DNA of 64,000 bases from Pelagovum sp. HNIBRBA483 (GTDB lineage Bacteria; Pseudomonadota; Alphaproteobacteria; Rhodobacterales; Rhodobacteraceae): NCBI RefSeq assembly GCF_040931995.1, contig NZ_CP162412.1:1488001-1552000 (forward strand). The letters run 5' to 3'. This document shows positions 34,772 through 44,781 of the stretch, piece by piece. Position numbers and translations under genes: made by a program. Each line of letters begins with the position of its first letter. Positions within the stretch are counted from its first letter, which is position 1. Under the pieces are notes generated by a model that was given only the letters and a program-made list of their open reading frames with translations, was not told the DNA's origin and ran no database searches.

Positions 34772-35905
34772 ATGCAGCAAAGTTTGAAGGGCCGCTCGGT
34801 TGCCGTCATTGGCGGAGGACTGGGCGGCCTTTCTGCGTCTTTGAGCCTGCGGGCCTTCGGCGCGGATGTCACCGTTTATGAGCAGGCCGAAGCGCTGCGC
34901 GAGGTTGGTGCGGGTATTCAGCTGACGCCGAACGCCGTGCGGGTGCTGAATGCGCTGGGGCTGGCGGGAGCATTGGAAGGTGTGTCCGTCCGCTCTAAGG
35001 CGCTGGTGCCGGTTGACGCGCATTCTGGGAGAGTGCTGGCGCGGTTCTCACTTGATAAGGTCAGTGCGGATGCGCCGTATCGCTTCATTCACCGCGGAGC
35101 GTTTCTGGCGCTTATGGCAGAGGCCGGGCGGGCACGGGGCGTGGTGATCAAGACGGGGCAGGCGGTGCAGGCTGAAGATCCCGCTTTGGCAGGGTATGAT
35201 CTGGTCATCGGGGCGGAAGGACTGCATTCAAAGAGCCGAAGCCGCCTGAATGGTGCTGATGAGCCGTTTTTCACGGGTCAAGTTGCGTGGCGGGCGGTCT
35301 TGCCTATTGCAGCGGCACCTGAGGCGCGGGTCTGGATGGGCAAGGGCAAGCATGTTGTGAGCTATCCGTTATCATCCGACAGCCTCAATATCGTCGCGGT
35401 GCAGGAGCGCACAGATTGGGCCGCGGAGGGTTGGCATTATCGGGACGATCCTGCGCATTTGCGCGTGGCATTTGATGATTGTGGGACTGCGTTGCGCGAG
35501 CTGTTGGCGCAGGTGGAGAACGTGGCGCTGTGGGGCCTGTTCCGCCATCCTGTTGCGGCGCGGTGGCATGACGGGGCGCGGCTGGCACTGCTGGGCGATG
35601 CGGCGCACCCGACGCTGCCGTTTCTGGCGCAGGGGGCGAATCTGGCCATCGAGGATGGCCATGTTTTGGCACGGTGTCTGGCTGGGGAGGAGGCGCAAGA
35701 CAAAGCGCTTGCCATCTATGAGGCGCAGCGGAAACCCCGTGTGAGCCGCGCCATTGCCGAGGCCAATGCCAATGCGAAACGCTATCACATGGGGCCTTTG
35801 ATGGGGATGGGTCGCGCTGTGGTGATTGGCGCGTTCGGGGCGCTGGCACCGGAACGGTTTTTGGCGCGCTATGATTGGCTCTACGGCTTCGACGTCACTG
35901 CTTGA
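34772..35905 (+). CDS. FAD-dependent monooxygenase (salicylate hydroxylase / UbiH-like group)
   Basis: 377 residues. The FAD-binding motif VAVIGGGLGGLSASLSLRAF and the conserved GAGIQLTPNAVRVLNALGL are at the N terminus. The second FAD motif LLGDAAHPTLPFLAQGANLA is at about residue 275. This pattern is typical of class A flavoprotein aromatic hydroxylases using NAD(P)H. Substrate unknown. It begins 7 bases after dksA on the same strand and ends exactly where the convergent xthA ends. Confidence 0.87.
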   Translation: MQQSLKGRSVAVIGGGLGGLSASLSLRAFGADVTVYEQAEALREVGAGIQLTPNAVRVLNALGLAGALEGVSVRSKALVPVDAHSGRVLARFSLDKVSADAPYRFIHRGAFLALMAEAGRARGVVIKTGQAVQAEDPALAGYDLVIGAEGLHSKSRSRLNGADEPFFTGQVAWRAVLPIAAAPEARVWMGKGKHVVSYPLSSDSLNIVAVQERTDWAAEGWHYRDDPAHLRVAFDDCGTALRELLAQVENVALWGLFRHPVAARWHDGARLALLGDAAHPTLPFLAQGANLAIEDGHVLARCLAGEEAQDKALAIYEAQRKPRVSRAIAEANANAKRYHMGPLMGMGRAVVIGAFGALAPERFLARYDWLYGFDVTA

Positions 35906-36688
35906 TCAGGCGTCGAGATCGACCCAGACCGGCACGTGATCGGAGGGTTTCTCGCGGCCGCGCATTTCGCTTTCGATCCAGCAATCGCGCAAGAGGTCTG
36001 CGCATTGCGGTGTCAGCAGGAAATGGTCGATGCGGATGCCATCATTACGCTGCCACGCACCTGCCTGATAATCCCAGAAAGAGTAATGCCCGGGGCCGTG
36101 TGTGCAGGCGCGAAAAGCTTCCGTCATTCCAAGGTTCAAGATCTCTCGGAAGGCGGCGCGGCTGGCGGGGCGGAAAAGTGCATCTTCGCGCCATGCGTCA
36201 GGGCGGGCGGCGTCTTCGGCTTGGGGGATGATGTTGTAATCGCCCGCCATCAACGCGGGCATTTCGGCGGCCAGAAGCGCCTCGGCGCGGGCTTTCAGAC
36301 GGGCCATCCACGCCAGTTTGTAATCGTATTTCGGACCCGGCACCGGATTGCCATTGGGCAGGTACAACCCGCAAATCCGCAGCGCCTGACGGTCTCCCGT
36401 GACGGTCGCCTCGATCCAGCGGGCCTGCTCATCCGTATCGTCCCCCGGAAGGCCACGGCTCACATCCTCGAGCGGATATTTGGACAGGATCGCCACGCCG
36501 TTGAAGCTCTTTTGTCCATGAGTTTCAACGTTGTAGCCCTTATCCTCGATCTCCTGACGGGGGAAGTTCTCGTCCACCGACTTGATCTCCTGCAACAGCG
36601 CAATGTCGGGCGCGGACTCGTCGAGCCAGCGCAGGAGTGTCTCGTAACGGGCCTTGATTCCGTTGATGTTGAAGGTCGCGATTTTCAT
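35906..36688 (-). CDS. xthA: Exodeoxyribonuclease III (AP endonuclease)
   Basis: Repairs abasic sites and 3' blocking lesions. 260 residues from ATG 36688 (MKIATFNINGIKARYE), the typical family start; the frame further upstream is an unconserved extension. Active-site segments are LLQEIKSVDENFP (metal-binding glutamate), GDYNIIP (D/N pair) and the C-terminal KPSDHVPVWVDL (catalytic D-H). An array of three 7-base repeats lies about 160 bases upstream. Confidence 0.94.
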   Translation of the reverse strand: MKIATFNINGIKARYETLLRWLDESAPDIALLQEIKSVDENFPRQEIEDKGYNVETHGQKSFNGVAILSKYPLEDVSRGLPGDDTDEQARWIEATVTGDRQALRICGLYLPNGNPVPGPKYDYKLAWMARLKARAEALLAAEMPALMAGDYNIIPQAEDAARPDAWREDALFRPASRAAFREILNLGMTEAFRACTHGPGHYSFWDYQAGAWQRNDGIRIDHFLLTPQCADLLRDCWIESEMRGREKPSDHVPVWVDLDA

Positions 36689-37097
36689 CGGGGTCTCCGC
36701 CTGTTTGCCCCTTTGTGGACGGTCCCGCCGCGCGGCACAAGGGGGATGCGACGCGACGGGCTGACCGAGGGGCATCGGAGCACCACGCGCCCCGTGCCGC
36801 AGCGCAGAAAAAGAGGGGAATCTGCGGTGAAATTCGGGGGCACAAGTGATGCACAATCCATGCACATCCTATGCATATCGCACCCGCAGAAAGTTAACGG
36901 AAAATTTAGCTGCACTGCGGCGGGGCGATGCTGATACACATTCCAATATTGGAGAGGGCGGAAACCGGTCGTTCGCTGCGACTGCGAAACCCGCGATGAC
37001 GGGACATCATAGCCGACCTTCAATTCCAACAGATTCAGCGTACATTTGTGCAATTCGAAGATGGTGACCGAGTTTTGTAATTCCGATAAGAAGTGGC
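36689..37097. other. Intergenic stretch between xthA and the accessory cassette
   Basis: No convincing gene. The first half is GC-rich and includes the xthA upstream region with a short direct-repeat array (36849-36877). From about 36880 the sequence becomes more A/T-rich, marking the left edge of the two-gene cassette. No tRNA, transposase fragment or clear flanking repeat was seen. Confidence 0.5.
36849..36877. repeat. Three 7-base direct repeats at 11-base spacing upstream of xthA
   Basis: ATGCACA (36849), ATGCACA (36860) and ATGCATA (36871) lie exactly 11 bases apart, one helical turn, so a protein could bind the same face three times. The function is unknown. The array marks the end of the GC-rich core sequence. 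Confidence 0.4.
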
Positions 37098-37604
37098 ATG
37101 CTAGATCAAACCGAGAAATCATCTTTGATGGCATCATTGAGCGCCTTGGGCCAAGATTTGATGCAGCAAGCGCATGACGCGCAGGGACAATTGTTGAGTA
37201 AGACCCAGCACGCGGTTTCAATTTCTGACCCGCAAGTTCGTCAAAGCGTGCAGTCCAAACTTGACCATTCAGTCAATCTGCTCGCCATTGCGAATATTAT
37301 GGCAATTTTCGAATATCACTTTCCTCGAAAGTATTGGGTTAAGACTTACAACGACCCTAAGCTGACAAAGCAATTGAGGGCGTTCAAGCACATGCAACAT
37401 TGTGCAATCTACGGCTTCACCGGTGTCCGCGCTACAAACAACCGGGTCGACTTCGACCGCGTATTCTCAGCGTCTTCAAAACCCAACTGGATAGCGAGCC
37501 TATCGGACGACGAATTGTTCCTTAGCAACGGAGCCGCCGCGCATGTATATCAGGTCGTTCGAACTGCATGGGAGCGTGCCATCGTGGCCGTCCACCAGAT
37601 GTGA
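37098..37604 (+). CDS. Hypothetical protein, first gene of accessory two-gene cassette
   Basis: 168 residues, mostly helical, no signal peptide or membrane helix. The N terminus is Gln-rich (LGQDLMQQAHDAQGQLLSKT). The region RAFKHMQHCAIYG (R94, H98, H101, Y105) recalls the R-x(n)-H helix of HEPN proteins, with a Tyr where the usual second His would be; this likeness is weak. The family is not recognised. Codon use is more A/T-rich than in the flanking genes, suggesting transfer. The next gene starts 2 bases after its stop. Confidence 0.65.
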   Translation: MLDQTEKSSLMASLSALGQDLMQQAHDAQGQLLSKTQHAVSISDPQVRQSVQSKLDHSVNLLAIANIMAIFEYHFPRKYWVKTYNDPKLTKQLRAFKHMQHCAIYGFTGVRATNNRVDFDRVFSASSKPNWIASLSDDELFLSNGAAAHVYQVVRTAWERAIVAVHQM

Positions 37605-37606
37605 TC

Positions 37607-38629
37607 ATGACTGTCGACCGCAACATTACAAAGTACTTTGGATTTTGGCCGGCCCCACCAAATTACTTTGAACCTGCAGAACTCTCGACAAACAGTGAAG
37701 GGTACATTTCGGATTCGACCAAGTCTCAGCTTCTAGAAAAGATCGTCGAGATCGAAAGACCTGGCTGGAAAATTGCGGTGACGGGAGACTATCTTTGTAT
37801 GCTTCACTTGGACGAAATTGAAAGTGCCCTGCGAGCAGAACGGGAACACAACCAATCAGCGGACATAGCAAACTTGCGGCTGGGCGTCTCTCGAAGCGCC
37901 AGATTTGAATACGTTGAAGCACTCAGCGCTCTGAACTTCCTATTGTTTTGTGCCCGCTTTACCGGTCGAGGCGACTACACAATCCATGACTACTTTGAGC
38001 TCACCACTTGGCTTATCAGTCGGTTTCACTATGGAAGTGACGGTCTGGCTATTAAAGGAGGTGCGTTTAGCAGACCTCCACAACAACAACTCAGGCGTAT
38101 TCGCGCGCTGAAAGTTGAAGCGCCGCAAGATCGCTTCCCGATAGACCTGAATGTCTTTCGCGATGCAATTTCGTATTGGGAAGTCTTGTATGATGCTGAT
38201 CTTTTGTCGACCGCATCTGTTGGTTCAAAGCTGATTTCGGAGCACAGAAAAGAAGATTTTCGGGCTTGCGTGGGCCTTACTTGGTTCGAAATTGAGAAAT
38301 GGCTTACCCCATTTGCCGAACATGCTGGCCTGAACGTGTACCAGTATCGACAAGGCAATGTCCGTCGAGACCGCAGAACTGGTCAGCCAATGTACAAAAT
38401 GATCTCGACAGTCATCGATGACTTCCCAGAAGGGACTTGGATTTATGCCAATGCCGATGACTTGCGGAATGTCGCGTGGCTCCGCAACCAAGTTGCGCAC
38501 AAAGGTTACATGCCCTCTCGTCCAGAGTCTGCGAACGCGATCAACGTATTCATGAGAGTTTTGAACTTTCGATCGGGACTATGTTTGAGGGCCGATACGA
38601 ACCCAACCCCCACATCTGGCGTCAGTTGA
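37607..38629 (+). CDS. Hypothetical protein with C-terminal HEPN-like R-x4-H motif
   Basis: 340 residues from ATG 37607, 2 bases after the preceding stop, so the two form one operon. An aromatic-rich N terminus (YFGFWPAPPNYFEPAEL) is followed by helical regions. The C terminus has DLRNVAWLRNQVAHKGYMPS with R293-N-Q-V-A-H298, the R-x4-H motif common in HEPN RNase domains (typical form LRNxxAHG). No membrane segments. Like its neighbour it is A/T-richer than the flanking core genes. A role in defence or toxin-antitoxin is an inference; no family was identified. Confidence 0.65.
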   Translation: MTVDRNITKYFGFWPAPPNYFEPAELSTNSEGYISDSTKSQLLEKIVEIERPGWKIAVTGDYLCMLHLDEIESALRAEREHNQSADIANLRLGVSRSARFEYVEALSALNFLLFCARFTGRGDYTIHDYFELTTWLISRFHYGSDGLAIKGGAFSRPPQQQLRRIRALKVEAPQDRFPIDLNVFRDAISYWEVLYDADLLSTASVGSKLISEHRKEDFRACVGLTWFEIEKWLTPFAEHAGLNVYQYRQGNVRRDRRTGQPMYKMISTVIDDFPEGTWIYANADDLRNVAWLRNQVAHKGYMPSRPESANAINVFMRVLNFRSGLCLRADTNPTPTSGVS

Positions 38630-38758
38630 ATTGACCAAGCAGTGAGCTTTATTTTCCGCTTCAGGGATGCTGCGCCGCCGAAATGTGATGCTTCGCAGAG
38701 TTCCGCATGGGGCCGTCCATGACCACAAGCTCAAACTAACGCCCGCAGCGCCCCCAAC

Positions 38759-39277
38759 TCACCCCCCATCCCGAAACCCGCCATATCTCCCACCGTGGAA
38801 CACCAGCCCGTTGCCTTCTCTCGTGCGCACGTCAGTCACCCGTCCGACGATGATCAGGTGATCTCCGGCGTCGTGGGTGGCTTCGCGGCTGCAGATAAAC
38901 GTGGCGAGGCAGTTTTCGATGATGGGGGTTCCGTTGGCGCTTTCGTGCCACGCGAGCCCGTCGAAGGCATTCACGTGGCGTGTGAAGGCGGCAGCGATGT
39001 CGCGTTGGGCTTCGGACAGCACGTGGATGGCGTAGTGGGGGGCTTCCGCAAAAATCGGGAAGCGGCCCGCGCTTTTGGCCGGCGACCAGAGCACCAAGGG
39101 CGGGTCGAGTGACACCGAGGCGAAGCTGTTGGCGGTGATGCCGGCTGGCCCCTCCGGCCCTTGTGCCGTGATCACGGTGACGCCCGTTGCGAAACGGCCC
39201 AGCGCATGGCGGAAGGCCATCGGGTTCGTCGCCGGATCGAATGCGGTGTCGTCGGTCATCAGGGCGGTGTCCATCAT
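38759..39277 (-). CDS. Flavin reductase family protein
   Basis: 172 residues. The FMN-binding split-barrel signature is clear: FRHALGRFATGVTVITAQG, GITANSFASVSLDPPLVLW and the C-terminal VFHGGRYGGF. Such proteins supply reduced flavin to two-component monooxygenases. Start is ATG 39277, with further in-frame ATGs 1 and 6 codons later. It directly abuts the stop of the upstream aldo/keto reductase gene, so the two are co-transcribed. Confidence 0.88.
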   Translation of the reverse strand: MMDTALMTDDTAFDPATNPMAFRHALGRFATGVTVITAQGPEGPAGITANSFASVSLDPPLVLWSPAKSAGRFPIFAEAPHYAIHVLSEAQRDIAAAFTRHVNAFDGLAWHESANGTPIIENCLATFICSREATHDAGDHLIIVGRVTDVRTREGNGLVFHGGRYGGFRDGG

Positions 39278-40174
39278 TTAGGGAACGGGGTGGCCGAGGG
39301 CGGAGGTGTAGATATCGAACCATGCTTCGCGGTCCATCGGGACATCGAACGCTTGCGAGAAGCTTTTGATCCGAGAAATCTGGTTGCTGCCCATGATCGG
39401 CATGATTTTGGCGGGGTGGGCGAGGAGCCATGCAATTGCCACGGCACCGCTGTCAAATCCGGTGCGGACGGCGAATTTGCTGATGGCCTGACGGAGGCGC
39501 GCGGTGGCGGGATCATCGCCAAAGAGCGCGCCGCCAGCAAGGGGGGACCATGCCATGATCGGGGTGTCGTTCATCTGGTGGAAAGCGACATCGCCGTTGG
39601 TGAAGCCGTGATGGGCGACGACGCTCAGCTCGATCTGGTTGGTGGAGAGCGGGGTGCGCATGGCCGATTGCAGGAGCGACCAGTCATGCGGCTTGAAGTT
39701 GGAGACGCCGACTGCGCGGACCTTGCCGGAGAACACCAGAGCATCCAGAGTGGCGCCGGTTTCGTCATGGTTCATGAAGGGATCGGGGCGGTGGATGAGC
39801 AGCAGGTCGATGTAATCGGTGCGCATCGCCATCAGCGAATAATCCACCGACTCGAGGATATGGGCGCGGCTGCTATCGTAATGGGGCACGCGCACGCCGC
39901 TGTGACGGGCGGAAGGCGCGACGATGCCGCATTTGGTGACGATCTCGATCTTGTCGCGCAGGTGGGTGCCTTCGAGCGCGTCACCGAGCGCGGATTCGGC
40001 CTGATAGCCGCCATAGATCGCGGCTTGGTCGATGGTGGTGATTCCCTGATCGAGGCAGGCGTCCAGCTTGTTGCGGATACGTTCGGGCGAGGTGTCGCTG
40101 TCGTCCAGCACGCGCCACATCCCGTAAATCAGGCGCGAAAGGGCGAGGTCACGGGTGATATTTATGCGCTCCAT
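39278..40174 (-). CDS. Aldo/keto reductase
   Basis: 298 residues of an NADPH-dependent oxidoreductase TIM barrel. The catalytic tetrad is visible as TTIDQAAIYGGYQAE (D, Y), EIVTKCG (K) and DLLLIHRPDPF (H). AKRs of this group (YdhF-like) end with the cofactor segment IMPIMGSNQISRI, also seen here. Substrate unknown. It leads a two-gene unit with the flavin reductase. Confidence 0.9.
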   Translation of the reverse strand: MERINITRDLALSRLIYGMWRVLDDSDTSPERIRNKLDACLDQGITTIDQAAIYGGYQAESALGDALEGTHLRDKIEIVTKCGIVAPSARHSGVRVPHYDSSRAHILESVDYSLMAMRTDYIDLLLIHRPDPFMNHDETGATLDALVFSGKVRAVGVSNFKPHDWSLLQSAMRTPLSTNQIELSVVAHHGFTNGDVAFHQMNDTPIMAWSPLAGGALFGDDPATARLRQAISKFAVRTGFDSGAVAIAWLLAHPAKIMPIMGSNQISRIKSFSQAFDVPMDREAWFDIYTSALGHPVP

Positions 40175-40381
40175 CGAGGTCTCCTGCAGTTGCCGCCATT
40201 CGGACGCATCCTTGTAGCGCCTTGGGGGGCGCTGTTCAAAACCTCATTTAGGACTATGACTGGCGGCGGCAAACAGGCATTCTGCTGGAGAAATAAATGT
40301 CTGAAATTGTTGATGAGATGTCGCCAAGGGAACAGTTTTCGCGGGGGCTATCGCAAGGCTGGCGGAAACGGAGGAGATAAC

Positions 40382-41281
40382 ATGCATTACGGTTTTATCG
40401 GGCTGGGGAATTTAGGCGGTCATTTGGCGGCGAGCCTGCGGCGGGCGGGGTTCGCGGTGACGGCGTTCGATCTGGACGCATCGCATCGCGCGCGGATGGA
40501 AGAATGCGGCGCGGTGTGGGCCGAGAGCGGCCTTAGCGTGGCGCGGGCGGTGGATGCAGTAATCACCTGCCTGCCGTCGCCGCAGGTATCGGAAGCAGTG
40601 CTTGAGGAAATCCTGCCGGAAATGGAGGCGGGCAATCACTGGATCGAGATGTCCACCCTCAGCCGTGACGAGATGAAACGGCTCGCGGCGCGGGCAGCGG
40701 AATTTGGTGTGCGGGCGATGGAACTGCCGGTGACGGGCGGGGTGCATCTGGCGGCGCAAGGAAAGATCACCATGCTGGCTGGGGGTGATGACGACCTCTT
40801 TGAAGCGCATAAACCCGCGCTGGAGGCGATGGGCGACAAGATCTTCCACATGGGGCCATTGGGCAATGCGGCGATCATCAAGGTGATTACCAATATGCTG
40901 GCGTTTATCCATCTGAAGGCCTGCGGTGAGGCGTTGATGCTCGCCAAGCGTGGCGGGCTGGACCTTGGGCAGGCGTGGGAAGCAATTCGCGCGTCATCAG
41001 GCAATTCCTTCGTGCATGAAACCGAAGGTGCGCTGATCCTCAACGGCTCTTATGACATCGCGTTCAACATGGACTTGGCGCTGAAGGATCTGGGCTTTGC
41101 GATGGGCTTTGGCCGCGAGTTCGGGGTGCCGCTGGAACTGGCGGGTGCAACGCAGCAGACCTATGTGGCGGCGAAAGCGGCCTATGGCGGGGATGCGCAA
41201 TCACCGATGATCGCGAAACTGTTGGAGGACTTGCTCGACACTGATCTGCGGGCGCCGGGATTCCCTGCGCGGCTTGAATAG
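40382..41281 (+). CDS. NAD(P)-dependent beta-hydroxyacid dehydrogenase family oxidoreductase
   Basis: 299 residues from ATG 40382, preceded by GGAGGA. The N-terminal Rossmann motif is GFIGLGNLGGHLAASLRRAG, the substrate-binding loop ELPVTGGVHLAAQGKITML, and the catalytic lysine lies in AAIIKVITNML. This is the 3-hydroxyisobutyrate / tartronate-semialdehyde reductase family; the substrate is not decided. It is first in a compact plus-strand run (aroQ, hpcH, ade, GNAT). Confidence 0.88.
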   Translation: MHYGFIGLGNLGGHLAASLRRAGFAVTAFDLDASHRARMEECGAVWAESGLSVARAVDAVITCLPSPQVSEAVLEEILPEMEAGNHWIEMSTLSRDEMKRLAARAAEFGVRAMELPVTGGVHLAAQGKITMLAGGDDDLFEAHKPALEAMGDKIFHMGPLGNAAIIKVITNMLAFIHLKACGEALMLAKRGGLDLGQAWEAIRASSGNSFVHETEGALILNGSYDIAFNMDLALKDLGFAMGFGREFGVPLELAGATQQTYVAAKAAYGGDAQSPMIAKLLEDLLDTDLRAPGFPARLE

Positions 41282-41341
41282 CGGGTTGACGTGGCTGGGT
41301 CTGGGGTGTCCAACAGAGGAAACGGACAAACGGACGGACCC

Positions 41342-41785
41342 ATGCCGAAACTGATAACGATCCTCAATGGCCCGAACCTCAACCTGCTGGGCAAGCGCCA
41401 GCCGGAGGTTTACGGCCATGAAACGCTCGACGATGTGAAGCGTGCTTGCACGGCGTTGGCCGCCGAGCTGGGCTATGACATCGACTTCCAGCAGAGCAAT
41501 TACGAGGGCGGATTGGTCGAGATGATCCATGCGGCGCGGGAGACATCGGCCGCGATCGTGATCAACCCTGCGGCCTATACGCATACCTCTGTTGCCATTC
41601 TGGACGCGCTCAATGCGTTCGACGGGCCAGTGGGCGAGGTGCATATCTCTAACGTTCACAAGCGCGAGGCGTTCCGGCATCATTCCTATGTGTCGCAGCG
41701 CGCCGACTTCGTGATCGCGGGGGCGGGCACGGAAGGATATTTACTGGCGCTGCGGCGGGTGGCGAGCCTTGTGGGGGGCATGTGA
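41342..41785 (+). CDS. aroQ: 3-dehydroquinate dehydratase, type II
   Basis: Shikimate-pathway dehydratase. 147 residues from ATG 41342, with the type II signature [21 protein letters not shown], the catalytic [10 protein letters not shown] region, [17 protein letters not shown] and [20 protein letters not shown]. The stop overlaps the next ATG, so it is coupled to the HpcH aldolase gene. Confidence 0.95.
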   Translation: MPKLITILNGPNLNLLGKRQPEVYGHETLDDVKRACTALAAELGYDIDFQQSNYEGGLVEMIHAARETSAAIVINPAAYTHTSVAILDALNAFDGPVGEVHISNVHKREAFRHHSYVSQRADFVIAGAGTEGYLLALRRVASLVGGM

Positions 41786-42573
41786 TGGAATTGCCGAAGA
41801 ACGCATTCAAAGCCGCGCTGAAGGCAGGTGAGCAGCAGATCGGGCTATGGAACACGCTGGGCGGCAACACCGTGCCGGAAGCGCTGGCGGGGATCGGCTA
41901 TGACTGGATCGTGGTTGATACCGAGCACGCTGCACGGGGCGTAATGGACGTGCTGCCCGCTTTGCAGGCGATGGCGGCCTATCCGCGCACGACGCCGGTG
42001 GTGCGGGTTGTCGAGAACAGTGCCGCAACCATCAAGCGGGTGCTGGATTTTGGCGCGCAGACGATCCTTGTTCCTTATGTGCAAAACGCCGAAGAGGCCG
42101 AAGCGGCTGTGCAAGCAGTGCGCTATCCGCCCGCAGGGATGCGCGGCGTGGCCGGTGGCACGCGGGCGGGGCGCTACGGACAGATCAAGGATTACCATGC
42201 GCGGGCCAATGAGGAGATTTGCTTGATCGTTCAGGTGGAAACGCTGGAAGCGGCCGATCATCTGGAAGACATCGCGCTGACGGACGGGGTTGATGGTGTG
42301 TTCATCGGGCCTGCCGACCTGTCGGCCAGCATGGGCTATCCGGGCCAGGCGGGGCATCCGACGGTAAAGGAAAAGATCGCCGAATTGATCGGGCGCTTGA
42401 ACGCGGTGAAAGTGCCTGCGGGCATTCTTGCAACCGATCCGGCCTATGCGAAAACCTGTATCGAGCTGGGCACTGCCTTTACCGCTGTTGGTCTGGACCT
42501 GCCGTTGATGCTGAACGCGGCGCGTGGGCTCGCGGCGGAGTTTGGACGAGGGCCGGCGGATGGCACGGCTTAA
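41785..42573 (+). CDS. HpcH/HpaI-family aldolase
   Basis: 262 residues from the ATG at 41785 that overlaps the aroQ stop. The family pattern is [65 protein letters not shown] (metal glutamate) and [18 protein letters not shown]. These enzymes cleave 2-keto-3-deoxy sugar acids or 4-hydroxy-2-oxoacids. Its 3' end overlaps ade by 14 bases. Confidence 0.9.
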   Translation: MELPKNAFKAALKAGEQQIGLWNTLGGNTVPEALAGIGYDWIVVDTEHAARGVMDVLPALQAMAAYPRTTPVVRVVENSAATIKRVLDFGAQTILVPYVQNAEEAEAAVQAVRYPPAGMRGVAGGTRAGRYGQIKDYHARANEEICLIVQVETLEAADHLEDIALTDGVDGVFIGPADLSASMGYPGQAGHPTVKEKIAELIGRLNAVKVPAGILATDPAYAKTCIELGTAFTAVGLDLPLMLNAARGLAAEFGRGPADGTA

Positions 42574-44254
42574 GGACAGGATTGCCCAAGGGCGCGGTGA
42601 TGCGCCTGCCGATTTGGTGCTTAGGGGTGGGCGGGTCTTTGACCTGATCACCGGCGCGTTCCTTGAAGGGGACGTGGCGATTTGTGGTGATACCATCGTT
42701 GGCACCTGTGGTGCCTATGAGGGCAAAGAGGTGGTGGATGTTACCGGCCTGACGCTGGTGCCGGGGTTCATCGACACGCATTTGCATGTGGAATCGAGCC
42801 TGATCACGCCGTTTGAATTTGACCGCTGCGTGACGCCACGCGGGATCACCACGGCGATATGTGATCCGCATGAGATTGCCAATGTGATCGGGACGGCGGG
42901 CATTCGCTACTTTCAGGAGGCGAGCCAGCATCTGTTGATGGATTTGCGGGTGCAGCTTTCCTCCTGTGTGCCATCGACCGATATGGAAACAGCTGGTGCG
43001 CGGATCGAGGCGGAGGATCTGGCGCCGTTGATGGGGCATCCCTCTGGCATCGGGTTGGCGGAGTTCATGAATTACCCGGGTGTGATCCACCGTGATCCGG
43101 CGGCGCTGGCGAAGCTGCGGCTGTTTGAGGGTGGGCATGTGGACGGGCATTGCCCGATGCTGAGCGGCAAAGACCTCAATGCCTATATCGCGGCGGGGAT
43201 CAGCACCGAGCATGAGGCGACCACCGCCGAGGAAGCCCGCGAGAAGCTGCAAAAGGGGATACGCGTGCTGATCCGCGAGGGATCGGTGAGCAAGGATTTG
43301 GAAGCGCTGGCGGAGGTGCTGACCGAGACGACCGCGCCCTATATGTGCCTTTGTACCGATGACCGGAACCCGCTGGATATCGGAGAGCATGGGCATCTGG
43401 ATTACATGATCCGGCGGTTGATCGAAAAGGGCGTGCCGCCTCTGGCGGCTTATCGCGCGGCGTCGCTTTCGGCGGCGGAGGCCTTTGGCCTAAAGGATCG
43501 CGGTGTGATCGCGCCCGGCAAGCGGGCGGATATTGTGGCGCTTGGGTCTTTGGAGGCCTGTGACGCGCAAATGGTCTTTGCTGGCGGCGTGAGGGCCGAT
43601 GCGGCGGCGTTTGCGGCACGGGAGGTGATCCCCGTGGTGGGGCGCGGCTCGGTCCATGCGCCGAAGGTCAGCGCGCGGGAGTTCCGCCATGGTGGAAACC
43701 ATGTGGATACGGATGTGATCGGGGTGATCGAGGGGAAGATCATCACCGATCACCTGTATGTCGATATCGAGATCGAGGATGGCGACAAGCGCCCTGACCG
43801 GACGCGCGATCTGGCGCGGATCGCGGTAATCGAGCGGCATGGCAAGAACGGCAACATTGCCACCGGCTTTGTGCGCGGCTTTGGGATCGAGGACGGGGCG
43901 ATTGCCTCGACCGTGTGCCATGACCATCACAACATCGCCTGCGTGGGGATGAATTACGACGATATGGCGGTGGCGGCGAACCGGCTTTCGGAGATCGAGG
44001 GCGGGTTTGTCGTGGTGCAGAACGGTATGGTGTTGGCCGAGCTGGCGCTGCCGGTGGCAGGGTTGATGAGCCTTGAGAGCTTTGAGGTGGTGCGCGAGCG
44101 GCTGGTGGCGCTGCGCACCGGCGCGCGGCGGTTGGGGGTGCGGCTGGAGGAGCCGTTCTTGCAACTGGCGTTCCTCGCGCTGCCGGTGATTCCGCGGCTG
44201 AAGATCACGGATCGTGGTATGGTGGATGTGATGAAGTTCGAGATTATCGGATGA
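42560..44254 (+). CDS. ade: Adenine deaminase
   Basis: Converts adenine to hypoxanthine in purine salvage. 564 residues from ATG 42560 inside the end of the aldolase gene. An amidohydrolase metal site is visible as [18 protein letters not shown] and [16 protein letters not shown], with [12 protein letters not shown] and a C-terminal domain including [18 protein letters not shown]. The length and HLHVESS pattern are those of AdeC rather than adenosine deaminase. Its stop overlaps the GNAT ATG. Confidence 0.94.
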   Translation: MARLKDRIAQGRGDAPADLVLRGGRVFDLITGAFLEGDVAICGDTIVGTCGAYEGKEVVDVTGLTLVPGFIDTHLHVESSLITPFEFDRCVTPRGITTAICDPHEIANVIGTAGIRYFQEASQHLLMDLRVQLSSCVPSTDMETAGARIEAEDLAPLMGHPSGIGLAEFMNYPGVIHRDPAALAKLRLFEGGHVDGHCPMLSGKDLNAYIAAGISTEHEATTAEEAREKLQKGIRVLIREGSVSKDLEALAEVLTETTAPYMCLCTDDRNPLDIGEHGHLDYMIRRLIEKGVPPLAAYRAASLSAAEAFGLKDRGVIAPGKRADIVALGSLEACDAQMVFAGGVRADAAAFAAREVIPVVGRGSVHAPKVSAREFRHGGNHVDTDVIGVIEGKIITDHLYVDIEIEDGDKRPDRTRDLARIAVIERHGKNGNIATGFVRGFGIEDGAIASTVCHDHHNIACVGMNYDDMAVAANRLSEIEGGFVVVQNGMVLAELALPVAGLMSLESFEVVRERLVALRTGARRLGVRLEEPFLQLAFLALPVIPRLKITDRGMVDVMKFEIIG

Positions 44255-44781
44255 GTGGAATTCTCATCAGGGATGCGACCGAGGCGGATATTCCTGCGCT
44301 GACGGTGATCCATAACTGGGGCGTGCGGGAAACGACCGCGCTGTGGACCACGCAGGAGGTCGATGCGGGCGAGCGCCGCGCGTGGCTGGAAGAGCGCCGT
44401 CGCGCGGGATTGCCTGTGCTCGTCGCGGAATCGGAGGCGGGGGTCTTTGTGGGATATGCGGCCTATATGCCGTGGCGGGCGAAGGACGGCTACCGACTGA
44501 CGGTGGAGCATTCGGTCTACGTCAGTCCCGGATATGCGGGGAAAGGAATCGGCCGGGCCTTGATGCGCGAGCTGGTCGAACGGGCGCGGGCGCAGGGCCT
44601 CCATGCGATGGTTGGGATGATCGAGGCGGAGAACGCGGCCTCTATCGCCTTGCACGAGCGCTTCGGATTTGAGATCGTTGGGCAGATGCCGCAAGTGGGC
44701 CAGAAATTCGGGCGGTGGCTCAACCTGACGATCATGCAGTTGACCTTGGATGGAAGAGAGACGCCAGAAACGCCTCTTTAA
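44251..44781 (+). CDS. GNAT acetyltransferase of the phosphinothricin-acetyltransferase-like group
   Basis: 176 residues starting inside the ade stop (ATGA). [17 protein letters not shown] at the N terminus and the acetyl-CoA-binding [18 protein letters not shown], then [26 protein letters not shown], match the Pat/Bar-like family, whose members acetylate amino-acid-like amines such as methionine sulfoximine. The true substrate is unknown. Confidence 0.88.
   Translation: MSGILIRDATEADIPALTVIHNWGVRETTALWTTQEVDAGERRAWLEERRRAGLPVLVAESEAGVFVGYAAYMPWRAKDGYRLTVEHSVYVSPGYAGKGIGRALMRELVERARAQGLHAMVGMIEAENAASIALHERFGFEIVGQMPQVGQKFGRWLNLTIMQLTLDGRETPETPL

Noticed and set aside
37098-37604. Firm HEPN call for the first cassette gene
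   Set aside because: The motif is imperfect (Tyr in place of the second His, spacing off), so it is only mentioned as a weak likeness.
39161-40381. Open frame upstream of the beta-hydroxyacid dehydrogenase gene on the plus strand
   Set aside because: It is antisense to the well-supported aldo/keto reductase and flavin reductase genes; the GGAGGA-preceded ATG at 40382 begins the conserved Rossmann motif.
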